64,000 nucleotides of DNA from an uncultured Alphaproteobacteria bacterium (GTDB lineage Bacteria > Pseudomonadota > Alphaproteobacteria > Rhizobiales > Rhizobiaceae): the NCBI GenBank assembly GCA_929200315.1, contig CAKMZB010000009.1, positions 1 through 64,000 of the forward strand. Direction: 5' to 3'. Of the stretch, positions 45,226 to 54,936 are shown one piece after another. The position numbers were made by a program, and so were the translations under genes. Every line of letters starts with the position of its first letter. Position 1 is the first letter of the stretch. The notes under the pieces are model-generated. The model made no database searches and had not been told where the DNA came from. It saw only the letters and a program-made list of their open reading frames with translations.

Positions 45226-46404
45226 ATGCGCGAAGCAGTCATCGTCTCCACCGCCCGCACGCCAATCGGCAAGGCCTATCGCGGCGCATTTAACAACACG
45301 ACGTCGCAGCAGCTTTCAGGCCACGCGATCAAGCACGCCGTTGAGCGCGCCGGCGTCGAAGGCGGTGAGGTTGATGATGTCGTCTTCGGCTCCGCCCTTC
45401 AGCAGGGCTATCAGGGCGGCAATATTGCCCGTCAGGCCGCGCTTGCGGGCGGCTTGCCTGTAAAAGTCTCCGGCATGAGCCTCGACCGCCAATGCGCTTC
45501 CGGCATGATGGCAATTGCTACCGCTGCAAAGCAGGTTGTTCACGACAACATGCCCGTTTGCATTGGCGGCGGTGTTGAGAGCATTTCCCTCGTGCAGACA
45601 CCGGAAATGCGCGTCGCTGCCGACAAAGAGCTCGTGAAGGCTCACCCCCACATCTACATGTCGATGCTGGAAACCGCAGAAGTCGTGGCCGACCGCTACG
45701 GCATTTCCCGTGACGTGATGGACGAATACGCTCTCCAATCGCAGCAGCGCACCGCCGCCGCGCAAGAGGCGGGCAAGTTTGACGACGAGATCGTGCCTCT
45801 AACCTCCACCATGGTCATGGTGGACCGCGAGACGAAGGAAAAGTCCGAGCACGAAGTGACCCTCGACAAGGATGAGGGCAACCGCCCCTCCACCACACTG
45901 GAAGGTCTTCAAGGCCTCAAGCCGGTACTTGGCGAAGACCAGACGATCACCGCCGGCAACGCCTCCCAGCTTTCCGATGGCGCATCCGCGTCCGTCGTGA
46001 TGGAAGCCAAGGATGCGGAAAAGCGTGGCCTCAAACCGCTTGGCGCCTATCGCGGCATGGCCGTGGCCGGTCTGGAGCCGGACGAAATGGGCATCGGCCC
46101 CGTTTATGCCGTTCCAAAACTGCTTGAGCGCTTCAACCTGAAGATGGAAGACATTGGCCTTTGGGAACTGAACGAAGCCTTCGCCGTGCAAGTGCTCTAT
46201 TGCCGCGACAAGCTCGGCATCCCTGACGAGCTTTTGAACGTCAATGGCGGCGCCGTTTCCATCGGCCACCCCTATGGCATGTCCGGCGCACGGATGACGG
46301 GCCATGCCCTCATCGAAGGCAAGCGCCGTGGTGCCAAATATGTCGTCTGCACCATGTGCGTTGGCGGCGGCATGGGCGCGGCTGGCCTGTTCGAGGTCTA
46401 TTGA
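45226..46404 (+). CDS. Acetyl-CoA C-acyltransferase (thiolase)
   Basis: 392 residues, ATG 45226 with GGGAGGA upstream. Catalytic Cys lies in [16 protein letters not shown], His in [19 protein letters not shown], and the second Cys in [16 protein letters not shown]. It belongs to the degradative or biosynthetic thiolase II family; the GHPYG variant is common among fadA-like members. It cleaves 3-ketoacyl-CoA or condenses acetyl-CoA. The gene precedes an enoyl-CoA hydratase by one base, so beta-oxidation is more likely than PHB synthesis, and no phaB is seen. Confidence 0.93.
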   Translation: MREAVIVSTARTPIGKAYRGAFNNTTSQQLSGHAIKHAVERAGVEGGEVDDVVFGSALQQGYQGGNIARQAALAGGLPVKVSGMSLDRQCASGMMAIATAAKQVVHDNMPVCIGGGVESISLVQTPEMRVAADKELVKAHPHIYMSMLETAEVVADRYGISRDVMDEYALQSQQRTAAAQEAGKFDDEIVPLTSTMVMVDRETKEKSEHEVTLDKDEGNRPSTTLEGLQGLKPVLGEDQTITAGNASQLSDGASASVVMEAKDAEKRGLKPLGAYRGMAVAGLEPDEMGIGPVYAVPKLLERFNLKMEDIGLWELNEAFAVQVLYCRDKLGIPDELLNVNGGAVSIGHPYGMSGARMTGHALIEGKRRGAKYVVCTMCVGGGMGAAGLFEVY

Positions 46405-46405
46405 T

Positions 46406-47203
46406 ATGGCCGATCTTGAAACCAAAATTGAAAACCGCGTCGCGACGCTCACCATCAACCGCCCGGAGGCGCGCAATGCGGTGACGAGTGGGATGTGGGC
46501 AGAAATTCGCGACCACCTTCAGGCCTTCGCCGACAATGATGATGTCGGCGTTGTGGTGCTCACCGGCGCTGGCGACAAGGCCTTCAGCGCCGGGGGCGAC
46601 GTGAAGGACATGGCGGCGCGGCTGACCAACCCTGAGCCGCAGAAGATTGACGAGCAAATCGCCTATATCCAGGAGATCGTTGCCGCCTCCCGCCTGTTGC
46701 ACACCATGCCGAAGGTGACGATTGGCGCGATTAACGGCGCGGCGGCGGGGGCTGGTCTTTCGCTGGCGCTCGCCTGTGACCTGCGCATCATGGTGGATGA
46801 CGCCAAGCTCACCACAGCCTTTGCCAACATCGCCTTGTCGGGGGATTTCGGCGGCGGCTATTTCCTCTCCCAGCTTGTGGGCCAGGCCAAAGCGCGTGAA
46901 CTCTTCTACCTCGCGCCAACTCTGACTGGCGCAGAAGCAGCCGAGATGGGTGTGGTAAACAAGGCTGTTGCTCGCGCTGACTTTGCGGGCGCATTGGACC
47001 AGATCGCACAGCAAATCGCCAACGGCCCGACTTCGGTTTTCACTTCCATGAAGGCAAATTTCCACCTGGCCGAAACAGCGAATCTCGACGAATATCTGAA
47101 AATCGAAGCCGAACGCATGGCACGGTCTTTCCATTCAGAAGACCACCGCGAAGCCGCCCTGGCCTTCGTCGCCAAGCGCAAGCCGGTCTTTAAGGGCCGT
47201 TAG
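46406..47203 (+). CDS. Enoyl-CoA hydratase/isomerase family protein
   Basis: 265 residues from ATG 46406, one base after the thiolase stop. Crotonase-fold motifs are visible: oxyanion-hole segment KAFSAGGDVKDMAAR, GAINGAAAGAGLSLALACD and GDFGGGYFLSQLVG. The usual first catalytic Glu position reads Ala-Gly-rich here, so isomerase or another crotonase activity is possible. It is co-transcribed with thiolase. Its stop overlaps that of putA (convergent, 4 bases). Confidence 0.88.
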   Translation: MADLETKIENRVATLTINRPEARNAVTSGMWAEIRDHLQAFADNDDVGVVVLTGAGDKAFSAGGDVKDMAARLTNPEPQKIDEQIAYIQEIVAASRLLHTMPKVTIGAINGAAAGAGLSLALACDLRIMVDDAKLTTAFANIALSGDFGGGYFLSQLVGQAKARELFYLAPTLTGAEAAEMGVVNKAVARADFAGALDQIAQQIANGPTSVFTSMKANFHLAETANLDEYLKIEAERMARSFHSEDHREAALAFVAKRKPVFKGR

Positions 47204-50200
47204 GCCATTTCCGCGAGCAGAGCGGCATTGCCACCTGCCGCGGTCGTATCAACGCAGATGTGGCGCTCCAAAATGCAACGCTGCGCAAAATCCCGCTCGG
47301 TGACGAGCGGGATCAGCGCCCCATCGCGCGCCGCAAGTGCTTGCCGCCCTGCACACTGATCGGCTTCATCACTCCACACAACAACCACATCAAACCCGGT
47401 GAGGGTATCGAGCGCCTTCCGTTCCAATGTGCCATCAAGGCCTTCGCTTGTTGAAAGGCCGGGGGCGATAGCGAGGGTCTTGCACCCTTTCGAGCGAGCA
47501 ATCTCCACCTGCGCCAACGCATCCTCCGCCGTCGGCCCCAGACACAGGATCGTGCCGCGCGGGAAAATTGAAAGGCGGTTGGATTCCCCCGTTGGGCCGG
47601 GCAGATCGAGCGCCTCCAGCGCAAGTCGTTCGGGCTTGGGCAAGGCTGCAAGCGCGCGCTGAGCGACGTCAAGACCGACCGCCGTTCCTTTTGGGGCAAC
47701 TGACCGCTCATCGTCCGCGATGGCACAAAAACGCGGCACATAGTGCGGTCCGCCCGCCTTCGGCCCGGTGCCGGACAGGCCTTCGCCGCCGAACGGCTGT
47801 GAGCCGACAATCGCTCCAATCTGGTTGCGGTTGATATACATGTTACCGACATTGAGGCGGTTGGTGATGCTTTCCACCCGGTCATCAATGCGGGTATGCA
47901 GGCCGAAGGTCAGGCCGTAGCCACTGGCGTTGATTGCATCGACGACATCATCAATCTCACCAGCCTTGAACGTCGCTAAATGCAGCACGGGGCCAAAGAT
48001 TTCCCGCTCCAGGTCTTCGATGCCGGCGACTTCAATCACTGCCGGGCCAACAAAGATGCCCCCCTCCGGCGCGTCAATCTGCTTCAGCAAGCGGCCGTCA
48101 TCCCGCGCGGCATCAATATGCGTGACAATGCCGTTCCGCGCCGCCTCGTTGATGACGGGGCCGATATCTGTTGCCAGCTTCCATGGATTGCCAAGACGCA
48201 ATTCATCCATCGCACCAAAGAGCATGGTTCTGAACGTCTCAGCGACATCTTCTTGCACGTAGAGCACGCGCAGAGCTGAACAGCGCTGACCGGCGGATTG
48301 AAAGGCTGAGGCCACAATGTCGGCAATGGCCTGTTCCGGCAAAGCGGTGGAATCAACAATCATTGCGTTGAGCCCGCCGGTCTCTGCAATCAGCGGCGCT
48401 GCGGGTTCGACATTCTCTGCCATGGCGCGGTTGATACGCTGTGCCGTCGCAGTTGAGCCGGTGAAGCAGACACCATTAATGCGCCCATCGCCAACGATCT
48501 GCGACCCGACGGACGCCCCTTCCCCCGGCAGGAATTGAAGTGCGGTCCGGGGAACACCTGCCTCATGCAACAACCGCACGGCGATGGAAGCAGTGAGCGG
48601 AGCAGGTTCGGCTGGCTTTGCAAGCACAGAATTGCCCGCAGCAAGCGCTGCCGCAATCTGACCGGTGAAGATGGCCAGAGGGAAGTTCCAGGGTGAAATG
48701 CAGCCAAACGTGCCGCGTGGGGCGATGAGCTCATTTCCGTCCACTTGGCTCGCATAGCAGCGCAGGAAATCCACCGCCTCGCGCAGTTCCGCCACCGCAT
48801 CCATCAGCGTTTTTCCGGCTTCGCGGGAAAGCACGGCGAAGAACTCTCCAAAATACTCCTCGTAGAGGTTAGCTGCGCGGTTGAGCACGGCGGCCCGTTC
48901 CGTCGCGCTTGCTCTGTCCCAGGGATGAGCCGCAGCGAGTGCCGCTTCCACATCGGCTGGTGTTGCATTGATGAGTGTACCGACCTGTTCGTCACGGTCC
49001 GCCGGATTAAAGACGGGCTGCGCCTCTGCGCCTTCAAACGGCACTGCAAGCAGCGGTTCGGCGTGCCAAAGATGGGTGCGAAACGGCTCCCGTGCTTCTT
49101 CGATCCGCTCCAGATCAGCATGAGCATGAAGGTCGAACCCTTCCGAGTTCTGCCGCTCCGGCTGGAAGAGATCGGGCGGCAGACAAACCGCATTAGCGCC
49201 CTCTCCGCCCCATTGCCCAAACGGGTCCGCCGCCACTTCCGCGGCAGGCACACTCTCGTCCACGATCTGGTTGACGAAGGAGGAATTGGCACCGTTTTCC
49301 AGCAACCGCCGCACCAGGTAGGCGAGCAAATCGCGGTGCGCGCCGACTGGAGCGTAGATACGACAGCGTGTGCCGTGATCGCGTTTCACGATGCGGTGCA
49401 GCGTCTCCCCCATGCCGTGAAGGCGCTGAAACTCGAAAGTATCCAAATCTTCCGCCATCTCCAGGACCGCCGCCACAGAATGGGCGTTATGGGTGGCAAA
49501 TTGCGGGTAGATGACATCGGTCATTGCAAGCAGCTTCTGCGCGCAGCAGATGTAGGAGATGTCAGTCGCTGCCTTGTCGGTGAAGACGGGAAAGCCAGCG
49601 ATCCCCTCCACCTGGGCACGCTTGATTTCACTGTCCCAATAAGCGCCCTTCACCAACCTCACCATGATGCGGCGGTCATGGTCTTTGGCAAGCGTATAGA
49701 GCCAATCGAGCACCGGGGCGGCGCGCTTGGAATAGGCCTGAACCACGACGCCAAACCCATCCCACCCGGCAACGCGCTCGTCGGTCAGCACTGCCTCGAT
49801 CACGTCGAGAGAGAGGTCGAGCCGGTCGGCCTCTTCAGCATCAATGTTGAGACCCATATTGGCCTTCTTCGCCATCAACGTGAGGGCGAGCACACGGTCT
49901 ACCAACTCGCCCATGACCCGCGCCTTCTGCGGCACTTCATAGCGCGGGTGGAGAGCGGAAAGTTTTATGGAAATGCCAGGATTGTTGCGAATGTCCGCCG
50001 CCGTCGCATGGGCCGAAAGCTGCATGATCGCGTCTTTGTAAGCTTCGAAAAACCCATCCGCGTCTCGCGCCGTCAGCGCCGCTTCACCCAGCATGTCGTA
50101 GGAATAGGCGTAGCCCTTCTTCTCCATCGCCATGCCACGGGATAAGGCGGAAGCGATTATCTCTCCGAGCACGAACTGGCTGCCCATAACCTGCATGGCG

Positions 50201-50685
50201 CGTTTCACAGCGGTACGAATGACCGGCTCACCCAGCCGCTTGATCGCCCCGTGCAAAACGCCTGCAACGCCGGAGGATCGGCCTTCATCCAGCACCTTTC
50301 CGGTCAGCAGCAATGCCCAGGTGGAGGCGTTGACGAGAGAGGAGGATGACTTGCCCAAATGCGCGCCCCAGCTTGAGGGAGCGATCTTGTCTTCAATCAG
50401 ATCATCTATGGTCTCATCGTCCGGCACGCGCAGCAGCGCTTCGGCCAGGCACATCAATGCAACGCCCTCATCGGTGGAAAGGCCATATTCGGCAAGAAAA
50501 ACCTCCATCAAACCGGGTTCATCGTCAGCGCGGATGGTCTCCACCAGCTTCGTAGCTCTGCTGGCGATCTTTTCACGTGTGGCCTGTGGGGGAGCAAAAT
50601 GTGAAGACAGCTTTCCAATCACATCCGCCTCAGCGGCAATGTGATGGTCGCGGATCGTGCGGCGGATGGTGGATAGGTCACTCAC
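47200..50685 (-). CDS. putA: Bifunctional proline dehydrogenase / P5C dehydrogenase PutA
   Basis: 1161 residues from GTG 50685 (TTGGAGGC upstream); the longer frame would run through the divergent regulator. There is no N-terminal ribbon-helix-helix domain, so unlike enteric PutA it does not repress itself. The PRODH barrel shows YSKRAAPVLDWLY and MVRLVKGAYWDSEIKRAQ. The P5C dehydrogenase shows GCISPWNFPLAIFTGQ, Glu in AETGGLNAM and catalytic Cys in SAGQRCSALRVLY. Proline is oxidised to glutamate with FAD and NAD. The C-terminal ~100 residues are the extra domain typical of long PutA forms. Confidence 0.96.
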   Translation of the reverse strand: MSDLSTIRRTIRDHHIAAEADVIGKLSSHFAPPQATREKIASRATKLVETIRADDEPGLMEVFLAEYGLSTDEGVALMCLAEALLRVPDDETIDDLIEDKIAPSSWGAHLGKSSSSLVNASTWALLLTGKVLDEGRSSGVAGVLHGAIKRLGEPVIRTAVKRAMQVMGSQFVLGEIIASALSRGMAMEKKGYAYSYDMLGEAALTARDADGFFEAYKDAIMQLSAHATAADIRNNPGISIKLSALHPRYEVPQKARVMGELVDRVLALTLMAKKANMGLNIDAEEADRLDLSLDVIEAVLTDERVAGWDGFGVVVQAYSKRAAPVLDWLYTLAKDHDRRIMVRLVKGAYWDSEIKRAQVEGIAGFPVFTDKAATDISYICCAQKLLAMTDVIYPQFATHNAHSVAAVLEMAEDLDTFEFQRLHGMGETLHRIVKRDHGTRCRIYAPVGAHRDLLAYLVRRLLENGANSSFVNQIVDESVPAAEVAADPFGQWGGEGANAVCLPPDLFQPERQNSEGFDLHAHADLERIEEAREPFRTHLWHAEPLLAVPFEGAEAQPVFNPADRDEQVGTLINATPADVEAALAAAHPWDRASATERAAVLNRAANLYEEYFGEFFAVLSREAGKTLMDAVAELREAVDFLRCYASQVDGNELIAPRGTFGCISPWNFPLAIFTGQIAAALAAGNSVLAKPAEPAPLTASIAVRLLHEAGVPRTALQFLPGEGASVGSQIVGDGRINGVCFTGSTATAQRINRAMAENVEPAAPLIAETGGLNAMIVDSTALPEQAIADIVASAFQSAGQRCSALRVLYVQEDVAETFRTMLFGAMDELRLGNPWKLATDIGPVINEAARNGIVTHIDAARDDGRLLKQIDAPEGGIFVGPAVIEVAGIEDLEREIFGPVLHLATFKAGEIDDVVDAINASGYGLTFGLHTRIDDRVESITNRLNVGNMYINRNQIGAIVGSQPFGGEGLSGTGPKAGGPHYVPRFCAIADDERSVAPKGTAVGLDVAQRALAALPKPERLALEALDLPGPTGESNRLSIFPRGTILCLGPTAEDALAQVEIARSKGCKTLAIAPGLSTSEGLDGTLERKALDTLTGFDVVVVWSDEADQCAGRQALAARDGALIPLVTERDFAQRCILERHICVDTTAAGGNAALLAEMA

Positions 50686-50790
50686 GGGTCTTGCCTCCAA
50701 GGGTCTGATTGGGGTGCAAGCTACCATATCACGAAAAGTCCTGTGGCCTGAATTTGGATAATAGACTATGCTGAAAGATCGATAATTGCG

Positions 50791-51279
50791 ATGCGGGCAG
50801 GTCAAATGGTATTTGAATCTAATGAAAACGGGAATCTTGACCGATACGACAGGCGCATCCTTGAAATTCTCGCCGAGAATGGCCGCCTTCCTATCACCGA
50901 CCTCGCCAAGCAGGTGGGCCTCTCCAAGAGCCCCTGCCAGGTGCGGGTCAAGCGGCTTCAGGAAGAAGGCTACATTCTCGGTTTTCGCGCGGTGCTCGAC
51001 CCAGCCAAGCTCGGCCTTGATCATGTCGCCTTCGTTGAAGCAAAACTTTCCGATACCCGCGAAGCGGCGCTAACAACCTTCAACGAAGCGGTGCATGCGA
51101 TCCCGGAAATCGAGCAATGCCACATGATTGCGGGGTCGTTTGATTATCTGTTGAAGATCAGAACAGCCGATATTCAGGCCTATCGGCGCGTGCTTGGTGA
51201 AAAGATCAGCACCCTGCCGCATGTGGCAAACACATCGACCTTTGTGTCCATGGAGGCGGTGAAGGAAAGTGCGCTTTAG
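50791..51279 (+). CDS. putR: Lrp/AsnC-family regulator, probable proline-responsive activator of putA
   Basis: 162 residues from ATG 50791; ATG 50806 is an alternative. The N-terminal helix-turn-helix is RRILEILAENGRLPITDLAK with QVGLSKSPCQVRVKRL. The C-terminal RAM ligand domain includes CHMIAGSFDYLLKIRTAD. Divergent, closely spaced Lrp-type genes control putA in many alphaproteobacteria and respond to proline. The ~105-base spacer is the expected operator; I could not define the box. Confidence 0.88.
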   Translation: MRAGQMVFESNENGNLDRYDRRILEILAENGRLPITDLAKQVGLSKSPCQVRVKRLQEEGYILGFRAVLDPAKLGLDHVAFVEAKLSDTREAALTTFNEAVHAIPEIEQCHMIAGSFDYLLKIRTADIQAYRRVLGEKISTLPHVANTSTFVSMEAVKESAL

Positions 51280-51289
51280 GGCGCCGCTT

Positions 51290-51511
51290 CTACTTCAGCC
51301 CCCGGGCCAGCAATTCAGCCTCTAGCGCAGCCTGGTGATCGACATAGGCTTCCTGCCGCTCCCAGCTCCAGTATTTCAGCTCATCGAGAGGAATGCGCTC
51401 GCCGGTAATCGCGCAAGTCACGTGATCACCCGGAGACAGCACCTTGTAGTCCGCTTCAAGGTAACGAACCTTGGCGGGTTGCGGCACGGCGATATCGATG
51501 CGGTTGAGCAC
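51290..51511 (-). CDS. DUF2093 family small protein
   Basis: 73 residues. The sequence ...AKVRYLEADYKVLSPGDHV, TCAITGERIPLDELKYWS and the C-terminal ...QEAYVDHQAALE is the compact DUF2093 family found next to mutL or peptidase genes in Rhizobiales-type genomes. Its role is unknown; one CAITGE segment suggests a small beta fold. It lies 33 bases downstream of mutL on the same strand and is likely co-transcribed. Confidence 0.85.
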   Translation of the reverse strand: MLNRIDIAVPQPAKVRYLEADYKVLSPGDHVTCAITGERIPLDELKYWSWERQEAYVDHQAALEAELLARGLK

Positions 51512-51544
51512 TTTTGAAACGTCCTGCGATCGGGTGTGGCGGTT

Positions 51545-53371
51545 CTAGCGGCGGCCAAACAGTCTTTCAACATCTGCGCGTTTCAACTCCACCCAGGTCG
51601 GGCGGCCGTGGTTGCACTGGCCGGAATTGGGAGTGATCTCCATTTCGCGCAACAAGGCGTTCATTTCCTCAACCTTCATGCGCCTCCCGGCCCGCACTGA
51701 GCCGTGGCAGGCCATGGTGGATGCGACCGCATCAAGGCGGGAGGACAATTCCGTCGCGGTGCCCCAACCGGCGAGCTCATCAGCTATATCGCGGCAAAGC
51801 TCGGCGGCATCGCAGGTGCCGAGCAGCGCTGGAGTGGCGCGCACGGCAAGCGTGCCGTCGCCGAAAGGTTCCAGCTCCAGACCGAGCTTTGCGAGTTCCT
51901 CCGCACGGGCCGAAAGACGCGCACAATCATCGACGTCCAATTCCACAATGTCCGGCACGAGCAGCAGTTGCGAGGGCACATCACCGCTGGCGATATGGGC
52001 CTTAAAGCGCTCATAGACGAGGCGCTCATGGGCTGCGTGCTGGTCGACAATGATGACGCCGTCTTCGCTCTGGGCGACAATATAGGTCTCATGCAACTGC
52101 GCCCGCGCTGCACCAAGACGCCCGACGCGTACAGGGTCTTCAGCGATTTCAGGCGCATGGGCGGAAGGCGCAGCAGTGGCGTCAAAGGCGGCTTGCGCGC
52201 TCTCGCCAAAGCCACCAAGAGGCCGTGACGGGGACTGCGCCCAGTCGAAATTTGCAGGTGCCTGCGGTGGCGGAGCGGAGGAAAATGACGGGCGCTGAAA
52301 GGCCTCTGCCATGGCCTGCCCGCCAGTTGTGGAGGCGCGCACGCCCGCGCCGTGGATCGCCTGACGGAGCGCACCAACAATCAACCCCTTCACCAACCCC
52401 GCATCACGGAACCGCACTTCCGCTTTGGCCGGATGGACGTTCACATCCACCAGGGCTGGGGCGATGTCGACAAACAGTGCAAGCACCGGGTGCCTGTACC
52501 GGGGAAGCGCATCCATATAAGCCGCACGCACCGCGCCGGTGAGCTGGCGGTCCTTCACGGGGCGGTTGTTGACGTAGAGAAACTGATGCAGCGCATTGCC
52601 ACGGTTGAAGGTCGGCAGGCCAGCAAAGCCCGTAAGGAGCACATTCTCACGGTCGGCATCCACCTCCATCGCATTGTCGATGAAGTCGGCGCCAAGGATC
52701 TGCCGCAAGCGGTTTTTCAGCGCGTCCTCTCCATCGCTGGCGGGCCAGTCCAACGCTTGGCGATCTTCCCCGCTCAACGTGAAATGAATGCCCGGATGGG
52801 CGAGCGCAGCACGGCGAACAACGTCTGTGACCGCGGCAGACTCTGCGCGCACGGTTTTCAGGAATTTCAGTCGTGCCGGCGTAGCGCGGAAGAGATCAGC
52901 AACCTCCACCACCGTGCCGCCGCCAAGCGCCGCCGGACGCACCGGTTCCATCCGTCCGCAATCTACCCCAATCTTCCAGGCATTTGCCGATCCGCGCCGC
53001 CGCGTGGTGATCGTCAACTGCGCAACCGACCCGATGGAGGGCAAAGCTTCGCCGCGAAAACCAAGAGTGCGGATGTCGGTGAGGTCACCGCCTGCCATCT
53101 TGGACGTGCAGTGCCGCTCCACCGCAAGCGCCAGATCCGCCTCCTCCATACCAAAGCCGTTATCGGTGACGCGGATCAAATCCTTGCCACCGGCGGCCGT
53201 GACAATATCGATGCGCGTCGCGCCAGCATCGATGGCATTGTCGACCAATTCACGCACCACGGCAGCAGGGCGTTCGATCACTTCGCCAGCGGCGATACGG
53301 TTCACCACCGTCTCGTCGAGACGCATAACCCCGGCAGGGGCGTGCTGCGATGATCGTGCGGAAGCGCTCAT
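51545..53371 (-). CDS. mutL: DNA mismatch repair protein MutL (endonuclease type)
   Basis: 608 residues, ATG 53371. The N-terminal GHKL ATPase has ELVDNAIDAGATRIDI, VTDNGFGM and LGFRGEALPSI. A Pro/Ala-rich linker spans ~340-420. The C-terminal domain carries the metal-dependent nicking motif DQHAAHERLVYE, plus ACHGSVRAG and the zinc-site GQCNHGRPT. This is the MutL class of bacteria without MutH, in which MutL itself nicks the strand. The antisense open frames across this gene are not genes. Confidence 0.96.
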   Translation of the reverse strand: MSASARSSQHAPAGVMRLDETVVNRIAAGEVIERPAAVVRELVDNAIDAGATRIDIVTAAGGKDLIRVTDNGFGMEEADLALAVERHCTSKMAGGDLTDIRTLGFRGEALPSIGSVAQLTITTRRRGSANAWKIGVDCGRMEPVRPAALGGGTVVEVADLFRATPARLKFLKTVRAESAAVTDVVRRAALAHPGIHFTLSGEDRQALDWPASDGEDALKNRLRQILGADFIDNAMEVDADRENVLLTGFAGLPTFNRGNALHQFLYVNNRPVKDRQLTGAVRAAYMDALPRYRHPVLALFVDIAPALVDVNVHPAKAEVRFRDAGLVKGLIVGALRQAIHGAGVRASTTGGQAMAEAFQRPSFSSAPPPQAPANFDWAQSPSRPLGGFGESAQAAFDATAAPSAHAPEIAEDPVRVGRLGAARAQLHETYIVAQSEDGVIIVDQHAAHERLVYERFKAHIASGDVPSQLLLVPDIVELDVDDCARLSARAEELAKLGLELEPFGDGTLAVRATPALLGTCDAAELCRDIADELAGWGTATELSSRLDAVASTMACHGSVRAGRRMKVEEMNALLREMEITPNSGQCNHGRPTWVELKRADVERLFGRR

Positions 53372-53516
53372 GATGCGGGTTCGATTCGTCCTGGGCTTCT
53401 ATCTTGCCCGCCTGGTCGCGCCCGGCAAAGGGCAACCGGGGCCGCTTGTGCACCCGACAACCGCTTTGTTAATAACTAAGAACACGCCCCATCCCTTACG
53501 TGGAGACAGGCCGCGC

Positions 53517-54086
53517 ATGGCAAAAAGCGAACCGGACCAGACCAGCATTGCTGAAACGCTCGAAAGTCTGATGGCGCGGGTGGCACAAAAGGACCGCGTC
53601 GCCTTCCAAAGGCTCTATGAACGCACGTCCGCAAAACTTTTTGGTGTCGTGCTGCGTATCATCAAAGACAGGCAACGCGCCGAGGACATTGTCCAGGACG
53701 TCTATCTGAAGGTCTGGCGGGTGGCGGACAAATATGACGCTGCCCAGGGACGCCCAATTTCCTGGCTCGCCACTGTGGCGCGCAATCGCGCTATTGACGT
53801 GCTGCGCATGCAGCGGCCGGAGATGACGGTGGATGAACCGGGAGACGAAGAGCAGATTTTCCGCATCGGCGGACAGGATGCCGACACCCTCGATGTCAGC
53901 GATCTGGAGACGCTGCGCTTCTGCCTGGGTGAGATGCGGGAGGGTGACCGCAATTATGTGTTGCTGGCCTATTACGAGGGATTTTCCCGCGAGGAACTGG
54001 CCGAGCGGTTCGATACCCCGGTGGGCACGATCAAGACCAGACTGCGCCGTGGCCTTAAGGGCCTGCGTGACTGTCTGGAACGGTAA
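53517..54086 (+). CDS. ECF sigma factor (SigK/RpoE-like)
   Basis: 189 residues from ATG 53517; the frame is open far upstream across mutL, but the family starts here. Region 2 shows RAEDIVQDVYLKVWRVADKY and WLATVARNRAIDVLR. Region 4 shows YYEGFSREELAERFDTPVGT with IKTRLRRGLKGLR. It directs RNA polymerase to a stress regulon. The anti-sigma gene follows 41 bases later, the usual pairing. A methionine sulfoxide reductase lies convergent just beyond and is a candidate target. Confidence 0.93.
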   Translation: MAKSEPDQTSIAETLESLMARVAQKDRVAFQRLYERTSAKLFGVVLRIIKDRQRAEDIVQDVYLKVWRVADKYDAAQGRPISWLATVARNRAIDVLRMQRPEMTVDEPGDEEQIFRIGGQDADTLDVSDLETLRFCLGEMREGDRNYVLLAYYEGFSREELAERFDTPVGTIKTRLRRGLKGLRDCLER

Positions 54087-54127
54087 TTGAGCCGTCAGCC
54101 AACGGGGATGACGGGAAAGATGAGGCC

Positions 54128-54925
54128 ATGAGCGGATCGAAGAGCACTGGGAGCAGAAGCGCCAAGGCAGGCAAATTGCATCTCGATGCGGGTGAATATG
54201 TCATCGGCACGATGAACAATGCCGAACGCACGGCCTTTGAGGAGATCCTCGCAACCAATGGCGATGTGCGTGCCCATGTGGCCTGGTGGGAACAGGAATT
54301 CGGCCTGCTGACCGCCTCCATCTCTCCCCAGATCCCGCCCGAGACCCTCTGGCCGCGCATCGAGGCGTCTTTGCCCGTTGCCCAGCAAGCGGGCAGCGGG
54401 GTCCGCCCCGTTCCGGTTGCCGCCAATGACAATGTGGTGGAGCAGATCCTTAGATCACGCAACCGCTGGCGCCTCGGCACAATTGCCGCGAGCGTTCTGG
54501 CAATCGGCCTCGGCGTCCTCGCACTGAATGATGATGCCTCCGACAGCGCCAGACCCGGGATTGACCGCGTGGCGGAGATTGGGCGCTCAGCACCCATCAG
54601 TGAGGAATATGTGGCCGTTGTGACCGCCGCTAGCGATCAGCCTGCCCTCATCGTCACCATCAACGGCACAACAAAAGAAGTGAGCGTGCGCTCTCTCGGG
54701 GTCAAAGCTCCCACGGGCCGGAGCCTTGAAGTCTGGTATGTGCCGGAGGGTGAAGCTGCCGTTTCCGTCGGTCTGGTGGGCGAAGGTGCAATCGATCTCG
54801 GTGCCCTCCCAGCGCAGGATGGCGACCTGCTGGCGATTTCGGTGGAAGAGCCAGGCGGATCACCCACCGGCGTCGCCCAGGGGCCGATTATCTATACCGG
54901 CACCCTATTGAAGGCAGACGAATGA
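54128..54925 (+). CDS. RskA-type transmembrane anti-sigma factor
   Basis: 265 residues. The cytoplasmic anti-sigma domain (~15-65) shows LDAGEYVIGTMNNAERTAFE and AHVAWWEQEFGLL. No HxxxCxxC zinc motif is present. A membrane helix at about residues 120-140 (WRLGTIAASVLAIGLGVLAL) is followed by a ~125-residue periplasmic RskA domain with GRSLEVWYVPEGEAAVSVG. It should hold the preceding sigma factor at the membrane until a periplasmic signal triggers release. Confidence 0.92.
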   Translation: MSGSKSTGSRSAKAGKLHLDAGEYVIGTMNNAERTAFEEILATNGDVRAHVAWWEQEFGLLTASISPQIPPETLWPRIEASLPVAQQAGSGVRPVPVAANDNVVEQILRSRNRWRLGTIAASVLAIGLGVLALNDDASDSARPGIDRVAEIGRSAPISEEYVAVVTAASDQPALIVTINGTTKEVSVRSLGVKAPTGRSLEVWYVPEGEAAVSVGLVGEGAIDLGALPAQDGDLLAISVEEPGGSPTGVAQGPIIYTGTLLKADE

Positions 54926-54936
54926 AGGCGGGCTAA

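Noticed and set aside
52352-53353. 333-codon plus-strand frame across mutL
   Set aside because: Antisense to mutL; no recognisable domain, while mutL has all conserved motifs on the other strand.
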